From NCBI GenBank assembly GCA_963771705.1, contig CAVYUP010000004.1:62001-126000 (forward strand): DNA of 64,000 nucleotides, read 5' to 3'. This DNA comes from DATFVA01 sp963771705 (GTDB taxonomy: Bacteria; Bacteroidota; Ignavibacteria; Ignavibacteriales; Ignavibacteriaceae). Made by a program: the position numbers and the translations under genes. The notes beneath the pieces are model-generated. The model was not told the DNA's origin and ran no database searches. It saw only the letters and a program-made list of their open reading frames with translations. Position 1 is the first letter of the stretch, and every line of letters starts with the position of its first letter. Positions 17,939-26,880 of the stretch are shown one piece after another.

Positions 17939-18793
17939 TCAAGCCTGTTTTTTTCGTTTCGTCTGTTTCTTTTCGGTCTTTGCAGCCTTCTTTTTTCCTT
18001 TGGCTTTCTCCATCGGCATCTTCTGCTTTTTCGCCTGTTCAAGACTCTCCTTCAGCGCCTGCATCATATCCACTACTGGCTTAACCTCTTCTTCTGTTGA
18101 AACTATCTCTTTACCTTCAATCTTTGCCTGGATCAGGTCCTTTAACGCTGCCTGGTAGTGGTCTTCCATATTTATATCAGACAGCTTTGCCGACATAGAA
18201 GCAACAAGCGTCTTTGCAAGTTTAAGCTGTTCCTTGTTGGATTTCAATCCATTTAGCAGAGGTACTTCTTTTATATTCCTGATCTCATCGGGATATCTCA
18301 GCTTATACATGACTATGCCGTTTTCCCTCGGGGAAAGCATGATAATATCTTCTCTGTCCCTTATAACAACACGACCCACAGCCATCTTTCCGGTTTCTTT
18401 CAGGGTCTGCATCAGAAGCGAGTACGCCCCCGCGGCTACTTCACCATCAGGTCCAATATAGTAAGGCGTATCGAATAAAGTGGGATCTACTTCTTTGTCT
18501 TCTACGAATCCTTCAATCTCGATTATTTTCGTACTTTTAATTTTTATTTTATCTATATCTTCCTGCTCAACAACAACATACTGATCAGGTTCATATTCAT
18601 ATCCTTTGGTGATCTCATTCTGCGAGAGGGATTTTCCGCACTTTTTGCATTTTTTATCGTACCCCACTCTTCCGTTATCCTCCTTGTGAAGCTGGTTGAA
18701 GCTTATAGAACTCTTCGTTTCTATCGCGCCGTAAACCCTTATTGGAATCGTTACCAGAGAAAACCGGATATGGCCTTTCCATATAGCTCTCAT
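17939..18793 (-). CDS. ku: Prokaryotic Ku, end-joining protein
   Basis: A 284-residue homodimeric DNA end-binding protein of non-homologous end joining. The Ku core is obvious from MRAIWKGHIRFSLVTIPIRV, the FNQLHKEDNGRVGYDKKCKK segment, KGYEYEPDQYVVVEQEDI and the bridge region FDTPYYIGPDGEVAAGAYSL, followed by AVGRVVIRDRE. The last 45 residues are Lys-rich, the usual bacterial Ku C-terminal extension that aids DNA binding and ligase recruitment. GAGG lies six bases before the ATG. No LigD gene is in the window; in many genomes it is elsewhere. A TPR gene follows in the same operon. Confidence 0.95.
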   Translation of the reverse strand: MRAIWKGHIRFSLVTIPIRVYGAIETKSSISFNQLHKEDNGRVGYDKKCKKCGKSLSQNEITKGYEYEPDQYVVVEQEDIDKIKIKSTKIIEIEGFVEDKEVDPTLFDTPYYIGPDGEVAAGAYSLLMQTLKETGKMAVGRVVIRDREDIIMLSPRENGIVMYKLRYPDEIRNIKEVPLLNGLKSNKEQLKLAKTLVASMSAKLSDINMEDHYQAALKDLIQAKIEGKEIVSTEEEVKPVVDMMQALKESLEQAKKQKMPMEKAKGKKKAAKTEKKQTKRKKQA

Positions 18794-18981
18794 TTCAGAA
18801 CCTCATGGTTGTTTGTAAACAAAGTACAATGACATTAGCATAATTTTATTAAATAAGCAATAAAAATTATTGAGACAGAGTACAGATTGTAGTGGCAATA
18901 CTTAAAAATATTGATCCAGGCGTTTTGCGAAGTACTGCTTAATAAGTAACTTCAATAAAACATAAAGAAACGGAGAAATTT

Positions 18982-20412
18982 ATGGCTAATGATGTCAGCG
19001 GAAAACGGCAGCACAGTTTTTTTGATGATGTACTCCAGTATTTTGAAAAGGCTGCTTCTTATACAAAATATCCTGTAGGACTGCTCGACCAGATAAAATA
19101 CTGCAATAGTGTCTACAGGATGAGATTTCCCGTTAGGATAAAAGACAACATAGAAGTATTCACAGCTTTCCGCGTTGAACACAGTCAGCATAAGCTTCCG
19201 GTAAAAGGGGGAATCAGGTATAGTCTTTCAGTCAACCAGGATGAAGTAATGGCTCTTGCGGCGCTTATGACCTACAAGTGTGCCGTGGTTGAAGTCCCTT
19301 TCGGAGGTGCCAAAGGAGGAGTAAGGATCAATCCCAAATTATACTCTGAGGTAGAACTGGAAAGTATTACGCGCCGTTATACAGCTGAGTTAATCAAGAA
19401 AAATTTCATAGGGCCCGGTATTGATGTGCCCGCGCCCGATTACGGAACAAGCGGAAGGGAAATGGCATGGATATCCGATACTTATGCTGCTTTTAATCCG
19501 GGACAGATAAATGCGTATGCCTGCGTTACGGGAAAGCCCATTAGTCAGGGTGGCGTTCATGGAAGAGAAGCCGCTACAGGACGAGGAGTTTATTACGGCG
19601 TAAGGGAGGCAGTATGCCAGCAGGAAGATATGAAGAAGCTTGGAATGGAAACGGGAATAGAAGGAAAAAGAATTGTTGTGCAGGGCCTGGGTAATGTAGG
19701 CTATCATACGGCAAAATGTTTCCAGGAAGGCGGAGCTGTGATCACTACGATCGCTGAGTATGAGGGGGCTGTTCACAGCGAGAAAGGACTTGATGTTGAT
19801 GAAGTGAGAAAACACAGAAATGAGACCGGCTCCATATTGAATTTTAAGAACGCAGAAAATATTAAAAATACTTCCGATGCGCTGGAAGTTGACTGCGATA
19901 TTCTGATTCCTGCCGCACTTGAAAACCAGATAAACAGCGATAACGCGGAAAGAATAAAAGCTAAAATAGTGGCAGAAGCTGCTAATGGTCCAGTTACTCC
20001 TGAAGCAGAGGAAATCCTGCTTAAAAAGAAAATCATGATCATTCCCGATTTATTCCTTAATGCGGGCGGGGTGACCGTCTCCTACTTTGAATGGCTGAAA
20101 AACCTCTCTCATATCAGGTTCGGCAGAATGGGTAAGAGATATGAGGAAAAGCTCAACAGAACCCTGGTAGATTCAATCGAATCGGCAATCGGCAAGAAGT
20201 TAACAGATGCCTCTAAAAGAGTTATTATCCATGGAGCTGAGGAGGAAGATCTTGTTAATTCAGGACTTGAAGAAACAATGGTAATCGCTTTCAATGAGAT
20301 CAGGGATACCTGGAAAGAAAATCCAAAAATACGCGATTTAAGAACTGCCGCCTTCGTTAACGCGATAGACAAGATAGCTACTTCTTATATGGCCCTTGGC
20401 ATATTTCCGTAG
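18982..20412 (+). CDS. Glutamate dehydrogenase, animal GLUD1-like type with antenna-like insert
   Basis: A 476-residue Glu/Leu/Phe/Val dehydrogenase that interconverts glutamate and 2-oxoglutarate plus ammonia. Substrate lysines are Lys75 (PVKGGIRYS) and Lys111 (GGAKGGV); the NAD(P) fold shows VVQGLGNVGYHTAK. Long stretches resemble mitochondrial GDH: ALMTYKCAVVEVPFGGAKGG, FIGPGIDVPAPD, ACVTGKPISQGGVHGR and GGVTVSYFEWLKNLSH. After YFEWLKN there are about 40 more residues than in its neighbour at 20494-21741, in the place where animal GDH carries its antenna. Similarity resumes at LVNSGLEETM and DLRTAAFVNAI. It converges on the GDH/REC-PPDK-N operon. Enzyme class is certain; the antenna reading is an alignment by eye. 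Confidence 0.93.
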   Translation: MANDVSGKRQHSFFDDVLQYFEKAASYTKYPVGLLDQIKYCNSVYRMRFPVRIKDNIEVFTAFRVEHSQHKLPVKGGIRYSLSVNQDEVMALAALMTYKCAVVEVPFGGAKGGVRINPKLYSEVELESITRRYTAELIKKNFIGPGIDVPAPDYGTSGREMAWISDTYAAFNPGQINAYACVTGKPISQGGVHGREAATGRGVYYGVREAVCQQEDMKKLGMETGIEGKRIVVQGLGNVGYHTAKCFQEGGAVITTIAEYEGAVHSEKGLDVDEVRKHRNETGSILNFKNAENIKNTSDALEVDCDILIPAALENQINSDNAERIKAKIVAEAANGPVTPEAEEILLKKKIMIIPDLFLNAGGVTVSYFEWLKNLSHIRFGRMGKRYEEKLNRTLVDSIESAIGKKLTDASKRVIIHGAEEEDLVNSGLEETMVIAFNEIRDTWKENPKIRDLRTAAFVNAIDKIATSYMALGIFP

Positions 20413-20460
20413 TATATATCAAAATCGCCGGCTGATAAAAGTACTGTCTGAACCGGGAAA

Positions 20461-20486
20461 GGAAGCGGAACTACACTGCCGCTTAT
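20461..20486. terminator. Possible shared hairpin between convergent GDH genes
   Basis: AAGCGG (20463-20468) pairs with CCGCTT (20479-20484) around a ten-base loop in the 81-base convergent spacer. The T tract is poor on both strands, so termination is only plausible. Confidence 0.3.
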
Positions 20487-20493
20487 CCGCCTG

Positions 20494-21741
20494 TTATACC
20501 CAGCCGCGGAGTTTACAGGCTTCCGCAACACGGGCTACACCTACCACCATTGCTCCAAGCCGCGGATGAACTTTCTTTTCTTTGATGGCCTCATCCACGC
20601 GGTAATAGGCTTTAGTCAGCTTTTCATCAACCAGTTTATGAATGGTCTCTTCATCCCAGAAGAAAGAATATTTATCCTGCACCATCTCAAGGTATGAAAC
20701 CGTAACTCCCCCGGCACTGGCGAGTATATCAGGAATAATGTGGATCCCTTTGTTATATAGAATTATATCGGCCTCGGGCGTAGTGGGGCCATTGGCAAGT
20801 TCGCAGATAATTTTGGCCTTAATCTTTTCAGCATTCTCTTTATGAATTGAATTTTCCAATGCCGCCGGATATAGAACATTTACGTTCAACTCAAGCAGTT
20901 CATCGTGTCCGATTTCTTTTGAGCCCGGAAATCCTTTTACAGAACCTTTCTTAAGTTTATAAGTAACGAGTTCTTTAGTATCAAATCCTTCAGGATTATA
21001 GATTGCGGCTTTCGAATCACTTACAGCTATAAGCTTTCCTCCGCCCAGGATTTCCTGGTGGAGCAGACCGGCCCTCTGTCCCGCATTTCCGAAACCCTGA
21101 ATAGCATAAGTCCCGCCCGGATCAACATTAAGCTGCCTGCAGGCTTCCCTTACTGTTATTACGCCTCCGCGCGCTGTAGCATCGCGCCTTCCTTCGGTTC
21201 CTCCGATCTGTGTGGGTTTATCCGTAAAAGAACCAGGATGGTGCTGATTAATAATAGTTTCATATTCATCCATCATCCATGCCATTGTCTGAGGATTAGT
21301 ATACACATCAGGAGCCGGAACATCCTTATCCACACCTATCATGGGTGCTATTGCCCTTACATATTCCCGGGAAAGGAATTCAAGCTCTCTGTCAGAAAGT
21401 TCTTTGGGATTGCAGCAGACTCCTCCTTTTGCTCCACCCAGCGGTAGATCGAGCACCGCGGTTTTCCAGGTCATCCAGCAGCCGAGCGCTCTTATTGTAT
21501 CGATAGTTTCCTCGGGATGAAATCTGATGCCGCCTTTCGCGGGTCCTCTTGCATAGTTATACTGAACCCGGGACCCCTGGAATATTTTTACCTTTCCCGA
21601 ATCCATTTTTACATGAAGTGTGAAATTAAATTCTCTCTGGGGGAGACTTAGCAGGGTAGTGGTAGGCTCATCCAGGTTTAACATCTTTGCGGCTTCAAGA
21701 ATCTGCTGCTGCGCAACTCGAAATGAATTATATGACTCCAT
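20494..21741 (-). CDS. Glutamate dehydrogenase, archaeal/RocG-like (hexameric class II)
   Basis: The ATG at 21741 has GAGGAAG in front and starts MESYNSFRVAQQQ; a longer frame to 21810 would overlap the previous gene. The 415-residue enzyme carries Lys69 (GPAKGGIRFHPEET), Lys105 (LPLGGAKGGV) and a nucleotide-binding YAIQGFGNAGQRAG. The segment GCWMTWKTAVLDLP is the pattern of archaeal and Bacillus RocG/GudB enzymes. The cofactor preference is not readable. It is the last gene of the long minus operon and follows the zinc-ribbon gene by one base. Confidence 0.92.
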   Translation of the reverse strand: MESYNSFRVAQQQILEAAKMLNLDEPTTTLLSLPQREFNFTLHVKMDSGKVKIFQGSRVQYNYARGPAKGGIRFHPEETIDTIRALGCWMTWKTAVLDLPLGGAKGGVCCNPKELSDRELEFLSREYVRAIAPMIGVDKDVPAPDVYTNPQTMAWMMDEYETIINQHHPGSFTDKPTQIGGTEGRRDATARGGVITVREACRQLNVDPGGTYAIQGFGNAGQRAGLLHQEILGGGKLIAVSDSKAAIYNPEGFDTKELVTYKLKKGSVKGFPGSKEIGHDELLELNVNVLYPAALENSIHKENAEKIKAKIICELANGPTTPEADIILYNKGIHIIPDILASAGGVTVSYLEMVQDKYSFFWDEETIHKLVDEKLTKAYYRVDEAIKEKKVHPRLGAMVVGVARVAEACKLRGWV

Positions 21742-21742
21742 T

Positions 21743-21937
21743 TTAATCTTCCTCAAACTTTGATGGTTTATCCTGATCCTTTGGATTTTCTTTCTTAAGA
21801 TCAGGCTCAAGTATTATCCGGTACCAGCAGTTTTTGCAGGTAATGGCCCTGTCTACTTTTAGTAATACCTGCTGCCAGGGACTAAGCTTATGGCCGCAGT
21901 GGGGACAGGCGTCCGGTATTTTCGATTGATCTTCCAT
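21743..21937 (-). CDS. Small zinc-ribbon protein
   Basis: A 64-residue cytosolic protein with two Cys pairs, CPHCGH (Cys11, Cys14) and CKNCWY (Cys34, Cys37), spaced as in a zinc ribbon, and a highly charged C-terminal tail. It lies one base before the class II GDH ATG and 15 bases after the REC/PPDK-N stop, so it is translated as part of the operon. Its role is unknown; zinc ribbons of this size often mediate protein or nucleic-acid contacts. Confidence 0.75.
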   Translation of the reverse strand: MEDQSKIPDACPHCGHKLSPWQQVLLKVDRAITCKNCWYRIILEPDLKKENPKDQDKPSKFEED

Positions 21938-21952
21938 AATTATTCTTTATAA

Positions 21953-24900
21953 TTATTGATTTTCAGGCTTCAGTATAATTCCTTTATTCTTATGTCTGTT
22001 CATTTTTACTACTACAGGCTTGTCGAAACGAAGCAGGGTAGTATAAGTTTTTTTCTCTGCGGGTTTCTGCTTCAGCAGCCAGTCCCAGTTTATGAATCCC
22101 TCATGCTTATGACTGTCTACCGTGAAGTACCCTATCATAAACGAGGTAATATTCTGAAAAAAATGAGAGCCCTGAGACGGTGCTACAGAAAATTCCTTAA
22201 AGCCCGATTCCACAATTGTCTTTGCCCCGGCAATCTGCTCCCACTTCACTGGAATTCCCAGCCATGGATCCAGTGTTCCCCATCTTCCCATTCCTATAAG
22301 GATATACGGTCTGCCGGCTTCCATAAGAGTTGAATTGAATAAACTTACCTCGCGGGCAACTTCTCTCGATTTAGCTCTCTCGAATGTACCGGGATCAACA
22401 AGAACTATATCATAAATATCATCTATGATTCCGTTGCCGAGAACCTGTTTACTGGTGCATATTAAACTTTCTTGATCAAGATCCTCAATATTAAAGTTAT
22501 CAGATTCACGGTTGATTACCAGGGGTCTCATTTGAAGAAGTCCGAATTCTTTCGGTTTATTCTTTCCGGGAGCCATGTTCACGGCAAACTCAATCTCAAT
22601 AGGAGTTCCCATTCCCCATGTTCCCATATCCAGAAGAAGCTCGAGTATTTCTGGAAGCGGAAACAGCCTGTATTTAAGCAGAGGCGCGAATGTAACAACT
22701 CTCATCCCCGGCCTTGAGATACCGTCGGAGATTGTATCATTATCGGGAGAGTAAGTTGACCCTACATATCCCAGCGTACCGTCGGATTCCGCAGATTCGA
22801 TAGGATGCTGCTTCAGTAATGTATCGCGGGTGGAAAATCCGAACGATTGACTGCCGTTCATCTGAAGCGCGAAGAAATCTCTCTGACTTGTATTAAGTGA
22901 TTCTTCCACGGAGTAGAATTGAATCAGGTCTGTGGGATATTTTGGGCAGAAACGAACGGTGTTTCCGCCGTCAACAACTGTCTTCCCGAGTCCCAGCGCA
23001 ACAGACACAATGCCGTCCTGCGGGTTCTGCGGAGGAAGAGGATAAAAATTGTACGACTTTGCCACACCCGAGATATCCGGATAAAATTTATCGCCGTACG
23101 CTTCTCCAACCATCTTCTGAATTATAACCGCCATCTTTTCTTCTTCAAGCCGGTATGAAGTAAACCTTATATAATTTTTTGCGCTCTGGAAGAAAGTGGA
23201 AGCATAGACTTTTTTAATGGTGTTTAGCAGGTCATTAAGCCTTGCCAGTGAATTATGCTGGTTATTCGGCAGCATAAAGGTTCTGTAGACCCCGGCAAAA
23301 GGATGGTATTGTGAATCCTCAAGGAGACTGGATGAACGGACAGCAAGAGGGGTATGCATCAGGTCGAGAAAAGCGGCCAGTTCACCGAGTATATCTTCCG
23401 GGAAGCTTTCTGCCTCAACAAACCTGCGGGTTATCTCGTCGTCATCAAGACAGTTCAGCGCGAAGGTTCTTAAATCGTTATCATCAAGGAACTGATCGAA
23501 AACTTCCGTCCCAAGTACTACTCCTGGCGGAACAAAGATTTTGATATCCTCAAACTGGTTCCGGACATTGTAATTATTTATAAGCGTATTGACAAAACCA
23601 AGTCCCCGAGCTTTCCCACCCAGAGAGCCTCCGCCAATTCTTGCGAATGAACTCTGCGGATCAAAGATCTCTTTATGGAAATCTGTTATGATTCCTCTCT
23701 GCCTGTTGTGCCTGTAGTTCCTCAGAGTTTGAATGAGATACTCGCGGAGTTCTTCAATACTGTTGTAATCGGAAACCTTCCTGGGGCGTAGTTTATGTGC
23801 CAGCCAGAATTCCGTTCTTGCTTTAAGCCAGTTGGAAAAGTGATTCCTTTCAGCGTGATACTTAATGCTATCTTCAGGAATAATCTTAAGCTGCTCCTCA
23901 AGCGAGCGCAGATCATTCGCTCTTCCAACCTCAACGCCTTCGGCTGTGCGGAAGACAAAGTCGCCGAAACTGAAGTAGTGATTAAGAAAGTTCCTTACCT
24001 TATTTAGCAGGACGGGGGAATCTTTCATTACAAAAGTAGTTCCGGCCTCTTTTGCAGCCTCTTCGTTCAGAGGATTATTTGAAAGCAGGAGAATGGGAAT
24101 ATCCGTGTGTTCCTTTTTAACATTTAAGGCAAACTCTATTCCCGCGTGAGGATCGTTCTGTCCCTTATGCGGAAAGTCGATGTCTGATATAATCCCCAGG
24201 ATAAATTCTTTATATTTTTCATAATACTCCCATGCTTCCTCGTAAGTTGAGCAGAGAAGGATCTTAGGCCGCGCTCTCATCCGGAGGAATTTGTGTGAAA
24301 GGTTTATACCTTCGGATATCAAACGCTGCGACTGCTTGAGCATTTCAGTATAAATCAGTGGGAGAAACGAGGAATAATAACGCAGGTTGTCTTCTATAGC
24401 GATTACCACCTGAACACCCACCATTTTGGTATCGTGTTCAATATTCATCCTGTCTTCCAGGTATTTAATTATCGCTATTATAATCCTGAAATCTCCCTGC
24501 CACACGAAGATCTTATCGAAGACGGAAGTATCCTCATTTAATATCAGGGTATTCAGCTCCAGGTTATCGTGGGCTAGCAGTATGATGGGGACTTTAAGTC
24601 CCGAATCTTTAGCAAGCTTCGCAAAGTTTATCGCATGCATATCCTCAATATGCAGGGTAGTAATAATAAGGTCGAACCTGTTTTCCTCCTTCGCAAGCTT
24701 AACCGCTTCATGGCCGCTGGAAACCCTTGTTAACTCAGGCGAGTGGCTGAGATTCAGTCCCTGGTATTCATTACGTATAAGCTCATAGAGTCTGCCGTCT
24801 TCCTCGAAAAGGTAAAGGTCGTAAAGGCTTGAAACAAGTAGGATATCCCTTATGCGAAGACGCATAAGGTTTTGAAATCCCTGGAACCTGTTGCCGTAGC

Positions 24901-24958
24901 CATGTTCTACCCAGAGGTCATCGAATGAGGTTCTTATTTGCTCAAAGTTCGCTTTCAA
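21953..24958 (-). CDS. Receiver-domain/PEP-synthase ATP-binding-domain fusion (copy 1)
   Basis: A 1001-residue cytosolic protein. Residues 35-170 form a receiver-like domain whose expected phospho-Asp position is Thr (DLIITTLHIEDM). Residues 182-328 form a second receiver with the acidic pair Glu189/Asp190 (AIEDN), a candidate phospho-Asp259 (ISDIDFP) and Lys312. From about residue 438 it has the ATP-binding domain of PEP synthase/PPDK: GGGSLGGKARGLGF, PLAVRSSSLLEDS with Arg541, FAGVYRTF, GLGKTVVDGG and LLQMRPL. The swivelling phosphohistidine domain and PEP/pyruvate barrel are absent; a unique C-terminal block contains GMGRWGTLDPWLG and SQGSHFFQNITSF. It is probably a regulator or phosphotransfer protein rather than a PEP synthase. 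Copies of this family occur in Bacteroidota; function is unknown to me. Confidence 0.8.
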   Translation of the reverse strand: MKANFEQIRTSFDDLWVEHGYGNRFQGFQNLMRLRIRDILLVSSLYDLYLFEEDGRLYELIRNEYQGLNLSHSPELTRVSSGHEAVKLAKEENRFDLIITTLHIEDMHAINFAKLAKDSGLKVPIILLAHDNLELNTLILNEDTSVFDKIFVWQGDFRIIIAIIKYLEDRMNIEHDTKMVGVQVVIAIEDNLRYYSSFLPLIYTEMLKQSQRLISEGINLSHKFLRMRARPKILLCSTYEEAWEYYEKYKEFILGIISDIDFPHKGQNDPHAGIEFALNVKKEHTDIPILLLSNNPLNEEAAKEAGTTFVMKDSPVLLNKVRNFLNHYFSFGDFVFRTAEGVEVGRANDLRSLEEQLKIIPEDSIKYHAERNHFSNWLKARTEFWLAHKLRPRKVSDYNSIEELREYLIQTLRNYRHNRQRGIITDFHKEIFDPQSSFARIGGGSLGGKARGLGFVNTLINNYNVRNQFEDIKIFVPPGVVLGTEVFDQFLDDNDLRTFALNCLDDDEITRRFVEAESFPEDILGELAAFLDLMHTPLAVRSSSLLEDSQYHPFAGVYRTFMLPNNQHNSLARLNDLLNTIKKVYASTFFQSAKNYIRFTSYRLEEEKMAVIIQKMVGEAYGDKFYPDISGVAKSYNFYPLPPQNPQDGIVSVALGLGKTVVDGGNTVRFCPKYPTDLIQFYSVEESLNTSQRDFFALQMNGSQSFGFSTRDTLLKQHPIESAESDGTLGYVGSTYSPDNDTISDGISRPGMRVVTFAPLLKYRLFPLPEILELLLDMGTWGMGTPIEIEFAVNMAPGKNKPKEFGLLQMRPLVINRESDNFNIEDLDQESLICTSKQVLGNGIIDDIYDIVLVDPGTFERAKSREVAREVSLFNSTLMEAGRPYILIGMGRWGTLDPWLGIPVKWEQIAGAKTIVESGFKEFSVAPSQGSHFFQNITSFMIGYFTVDSHKHEGFINWDWLLKQKPAEKKTYTTLLRFDKPVVVKMNRHKNKGIILKPENQ

Positions 24959-24962
24959 AGGA

Positions 24963-25331
24963 TCAGTTGCCTTTCAGGGAAATTAAACCCAAAATACCAT
25001 GAACCAGTAATAAAAAAGGGAACAGTACTATAAGTCTGTCTCGATGCTGCCATAAAAAGTTGCTGTCGAGGAAAGCCCTGTATATAATATAAAATAGTAT
25101 GACAGCAAACGAGACGATAAAAACAGAATACTTCATCAGCTGGTATGAAATAAACCAAAAATGATCTTCTGCCGGAACCTCTCTTGTTTTAATAACCAGA
25201 GGACGCAAAGCAAAAAAAGCGAGGAAAGCAAGAGCTTTAGGACCAAAGAAAATGATAAGTAAAACCGTAGCCAGTCCCACTATTACTTCGAAAGAATATG
25301 CAAATAATAAATTATTATATACTCTCATCAT
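24963..25331 (-). CDS. Small three-helix membrane protein
   Basis: About 122 residues with three hydrophobic segments (VIVGLATVLLIIFF plus ALAFLAFFAL, MKYSVFIVSFAVILFYIIY, LIVLFPFLLLVHGILGLISL). The ATG at 25331 or 25328 follows GAGG; the TTG further upstream is unlikely. The stop lies four bases before the ATG of REC/PPDK-N copy 1. It has no motif I recognise. Its place inside the operon suggests it may link the cluster to the membrane. Confidence 0.65.
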   Translation of the reverse strand: MMRVYNNLLFAYSFEVIVGLATVLLIIFFGPKALAFLAFFALRPLVIKTREVPAEDHFWFISYQLMKYSVFIVSFAVILFYIIYRAFLDSNFLWQHRDRLIVLFPFLLLVHGILGLISLKGN

Positions 25332-25344
25332 ATTCCTCAATGAT

Positions 25345-25415
25345 TGTCTCTGCTCTATACTCTCTTCGCTCTGCCCAATGCGCCGCGCCTATGTTCCATG
25401 CACAATGCGCTCTGC
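25345..25415 (-). repeat. Degenerate low-complexity repeat in an operon spacer
   Basis: On the minus strand GGGCAGAGCG occurs twice and GCATTG twice, followed by AGAGAGTATAGAGCAGAG, between the GDH stop and the membrane-protein gene. It looks like slipped low-complexity sequence, not coding. Confidence 0.35.
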
Positions 25416-25419
25416 CCGA

Positions 25420-26781
25420 CTACACCACACCCTGGTCCATCATGGCATCAGCAACCTTAAGGAAACCTCCGATGTTGGCTCCATTTACGAGGTTACCGGG
25501 AGTATTGAATCTATCGGCCATATCAACACAGGTTTTATGTATACTTTTCATAATCATCTGGAGGCGCTGATCAACTTCCTCTCTGGTCCATGGCAGTCTC
25601 ATACTATTCTGGGCCATCTCAAGTCCCGATACAGCAACACCGCCTGCGTTAGCCGCCTTTGCGGGTCCGTAAAGAGTCTTATTGTCGAGGAATAACTTAA
25701 CTCCATCAAGCGTAGTAGGCATATTAGCGCCTTCTGATACAACATAGACCCCATTATTAATAAGATTCTGTGCATCCTTGCTGTTTATTTCATTCTGAGT
25801 AGCGCTCGGGAATGAGCACTGCGCTTTATTATCCCACATCGGATTATGATCGGCATTAGGATCAAGTTCAGTATAAACGGCATTCTTAAATTTATCCGCA
25901 TATTCCTTCATCCTTCCCCGCCTTACATTCTTCAGTTCCATAACGAATTCAAGCTTCTTATGGTCAATACCTTCCTCATCATAAATAAAGCCGTTTGAAT
26001 CAGATAAAGTAACAGCTTTAGCTCCAAGGTCGAGAAGTTTTTCCACCGTATACTGAGCAACGTTACCGCTACCTGAAACCAGGCAGGTTTTACCTTCGAG
26101 AGATTCGCCGCGGGATGCCAGCATCTCGGCTGCAAAGTAAACCGCTCCATAACCGGTTGCCTCTGGACGGATTAAAGAACCTCCCCAGTTTAATCCTTTG
26201 CCTGTTAAAACACCTGTGAACTCATTGCTTAATTTTTTGTACTGCCCGAAGAGGAAACCGATTTCTCTTCCTCCCACTCCTATATCGCCTGCTGGTACGT
26301 CTGTATTTGGTCCTATATGGCGGAATAGTTCACTCATAAACGCCTGGCAGAACCTCATAATCTTCATGTCACTCTTCCCCTTGGGATCGAAGTCCGATCC
26401 TCCTTTTCCGCCCCCCATAGGCAGAGTTGTAAGGCTGTTTTTGAATACCTGTTCAAAGGCAAGAAACTTAAGTATACCCTGGTTAACAGAAGGGTGGAAT
26501 CTTAATCCTCCTTTATAAGGACCTATAGCACTATTCATCTCTATCCTGAAACCGCGGTTGATATGCACCTCGCCCTGTTCATCAACCCAGGGCACCCTGA
26601 AGGTTATAACTCTTTCCGGTTCGATTATTCTTTCGAGGATTTTTGCGGCTCTGTACTCGGGGTGTCTGTCCAGAACGAGTGCTAAAGATTCAGCAACTTC
26701 TTCAACGGCCTGGTGGAATTCCGGTTCGGCGGGGTTCTTGGCTTTAACTTCAGCCATTAGGTTTTTGACGTACTCTGACAT
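25420..26781 (-). CDS. gdhA: Glutamate dehydrogenase, NADP-type GdhA-like (hexameric class I)
   Basis: A 453-residue enzyme with Lys90 (GPYKGGLRFHPSV), Lys114 and Lys126 (LPMGGGKGGSDFDP), numbered almost as in the Clostridium symbiosum enzyme. The nucleotide-binding part reads VSGSGNVAQYTVEKL and later TLSDSNGF, the form found in NADP-dependent GdhA such as that of E. coli. This suggests an assimilatory, NADPH-using enzyme. It lies between REC/PPDK-N copy 2 (100 bases upstream) and the small membrane protein. Enzyme class is certain; cofactor choice is inferred. Confidence 0.94.
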   Translation of the reverse strand: MSEYVKNLMAEVKAKNPAEPEFHQAVEEVAESLALVLDRHPEYRAAKILERIIEPERVITFRVPWVDEQGEVHINRGFRIEMNSAIGPYKGGLRFHPSVNQGILKFLAFEQVFKNSLTTLPMGGGKGGSDFDPKGKSDMKIMRFCQAFMSELFRHIGPNTDVPAGDIGVGGREIGFLFGQYKKLSNEFTGVLTGKGLNWGGSLIRPEATGYGAVYFAAEMLASRGESLEGKTCLVSGSGNVAQYTVEKLLDLGAKAVTLSDSNGFIYDEEGIDHKKLEFVMELKNVRRGRMKEYADKFKNAVYTELDPNADHNPMWDNKAQCSFPSATQNEINSKDAQNLINNGVYVVSEGANMPTTLDGVKLFLDNKTLYGPAKAANAGGVAVSGLEMAQNSMRLPWTREEVDQRLQMIMKSIHKTCVDMADRFNTPGNLVNGANIGGFLKVADAMMDQGVV

Positions 26782-26880
26782 TTATGCCTCCTGTGTGGTT
26801 GTACTGTTAATTACACCAGCGTAAATCAGGAGCGGCGGTTTTACGCATTTTTAGTTGGTGAAAAACTCACCCCGGAGATA

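Noticed and set aside
21953..24958. Naming REC/PPDK-N proteins as phosphoenolpyruvate synthase
   Set aside because: The phosphohistidine and PEP-binding domains needed for the reaction are missing.
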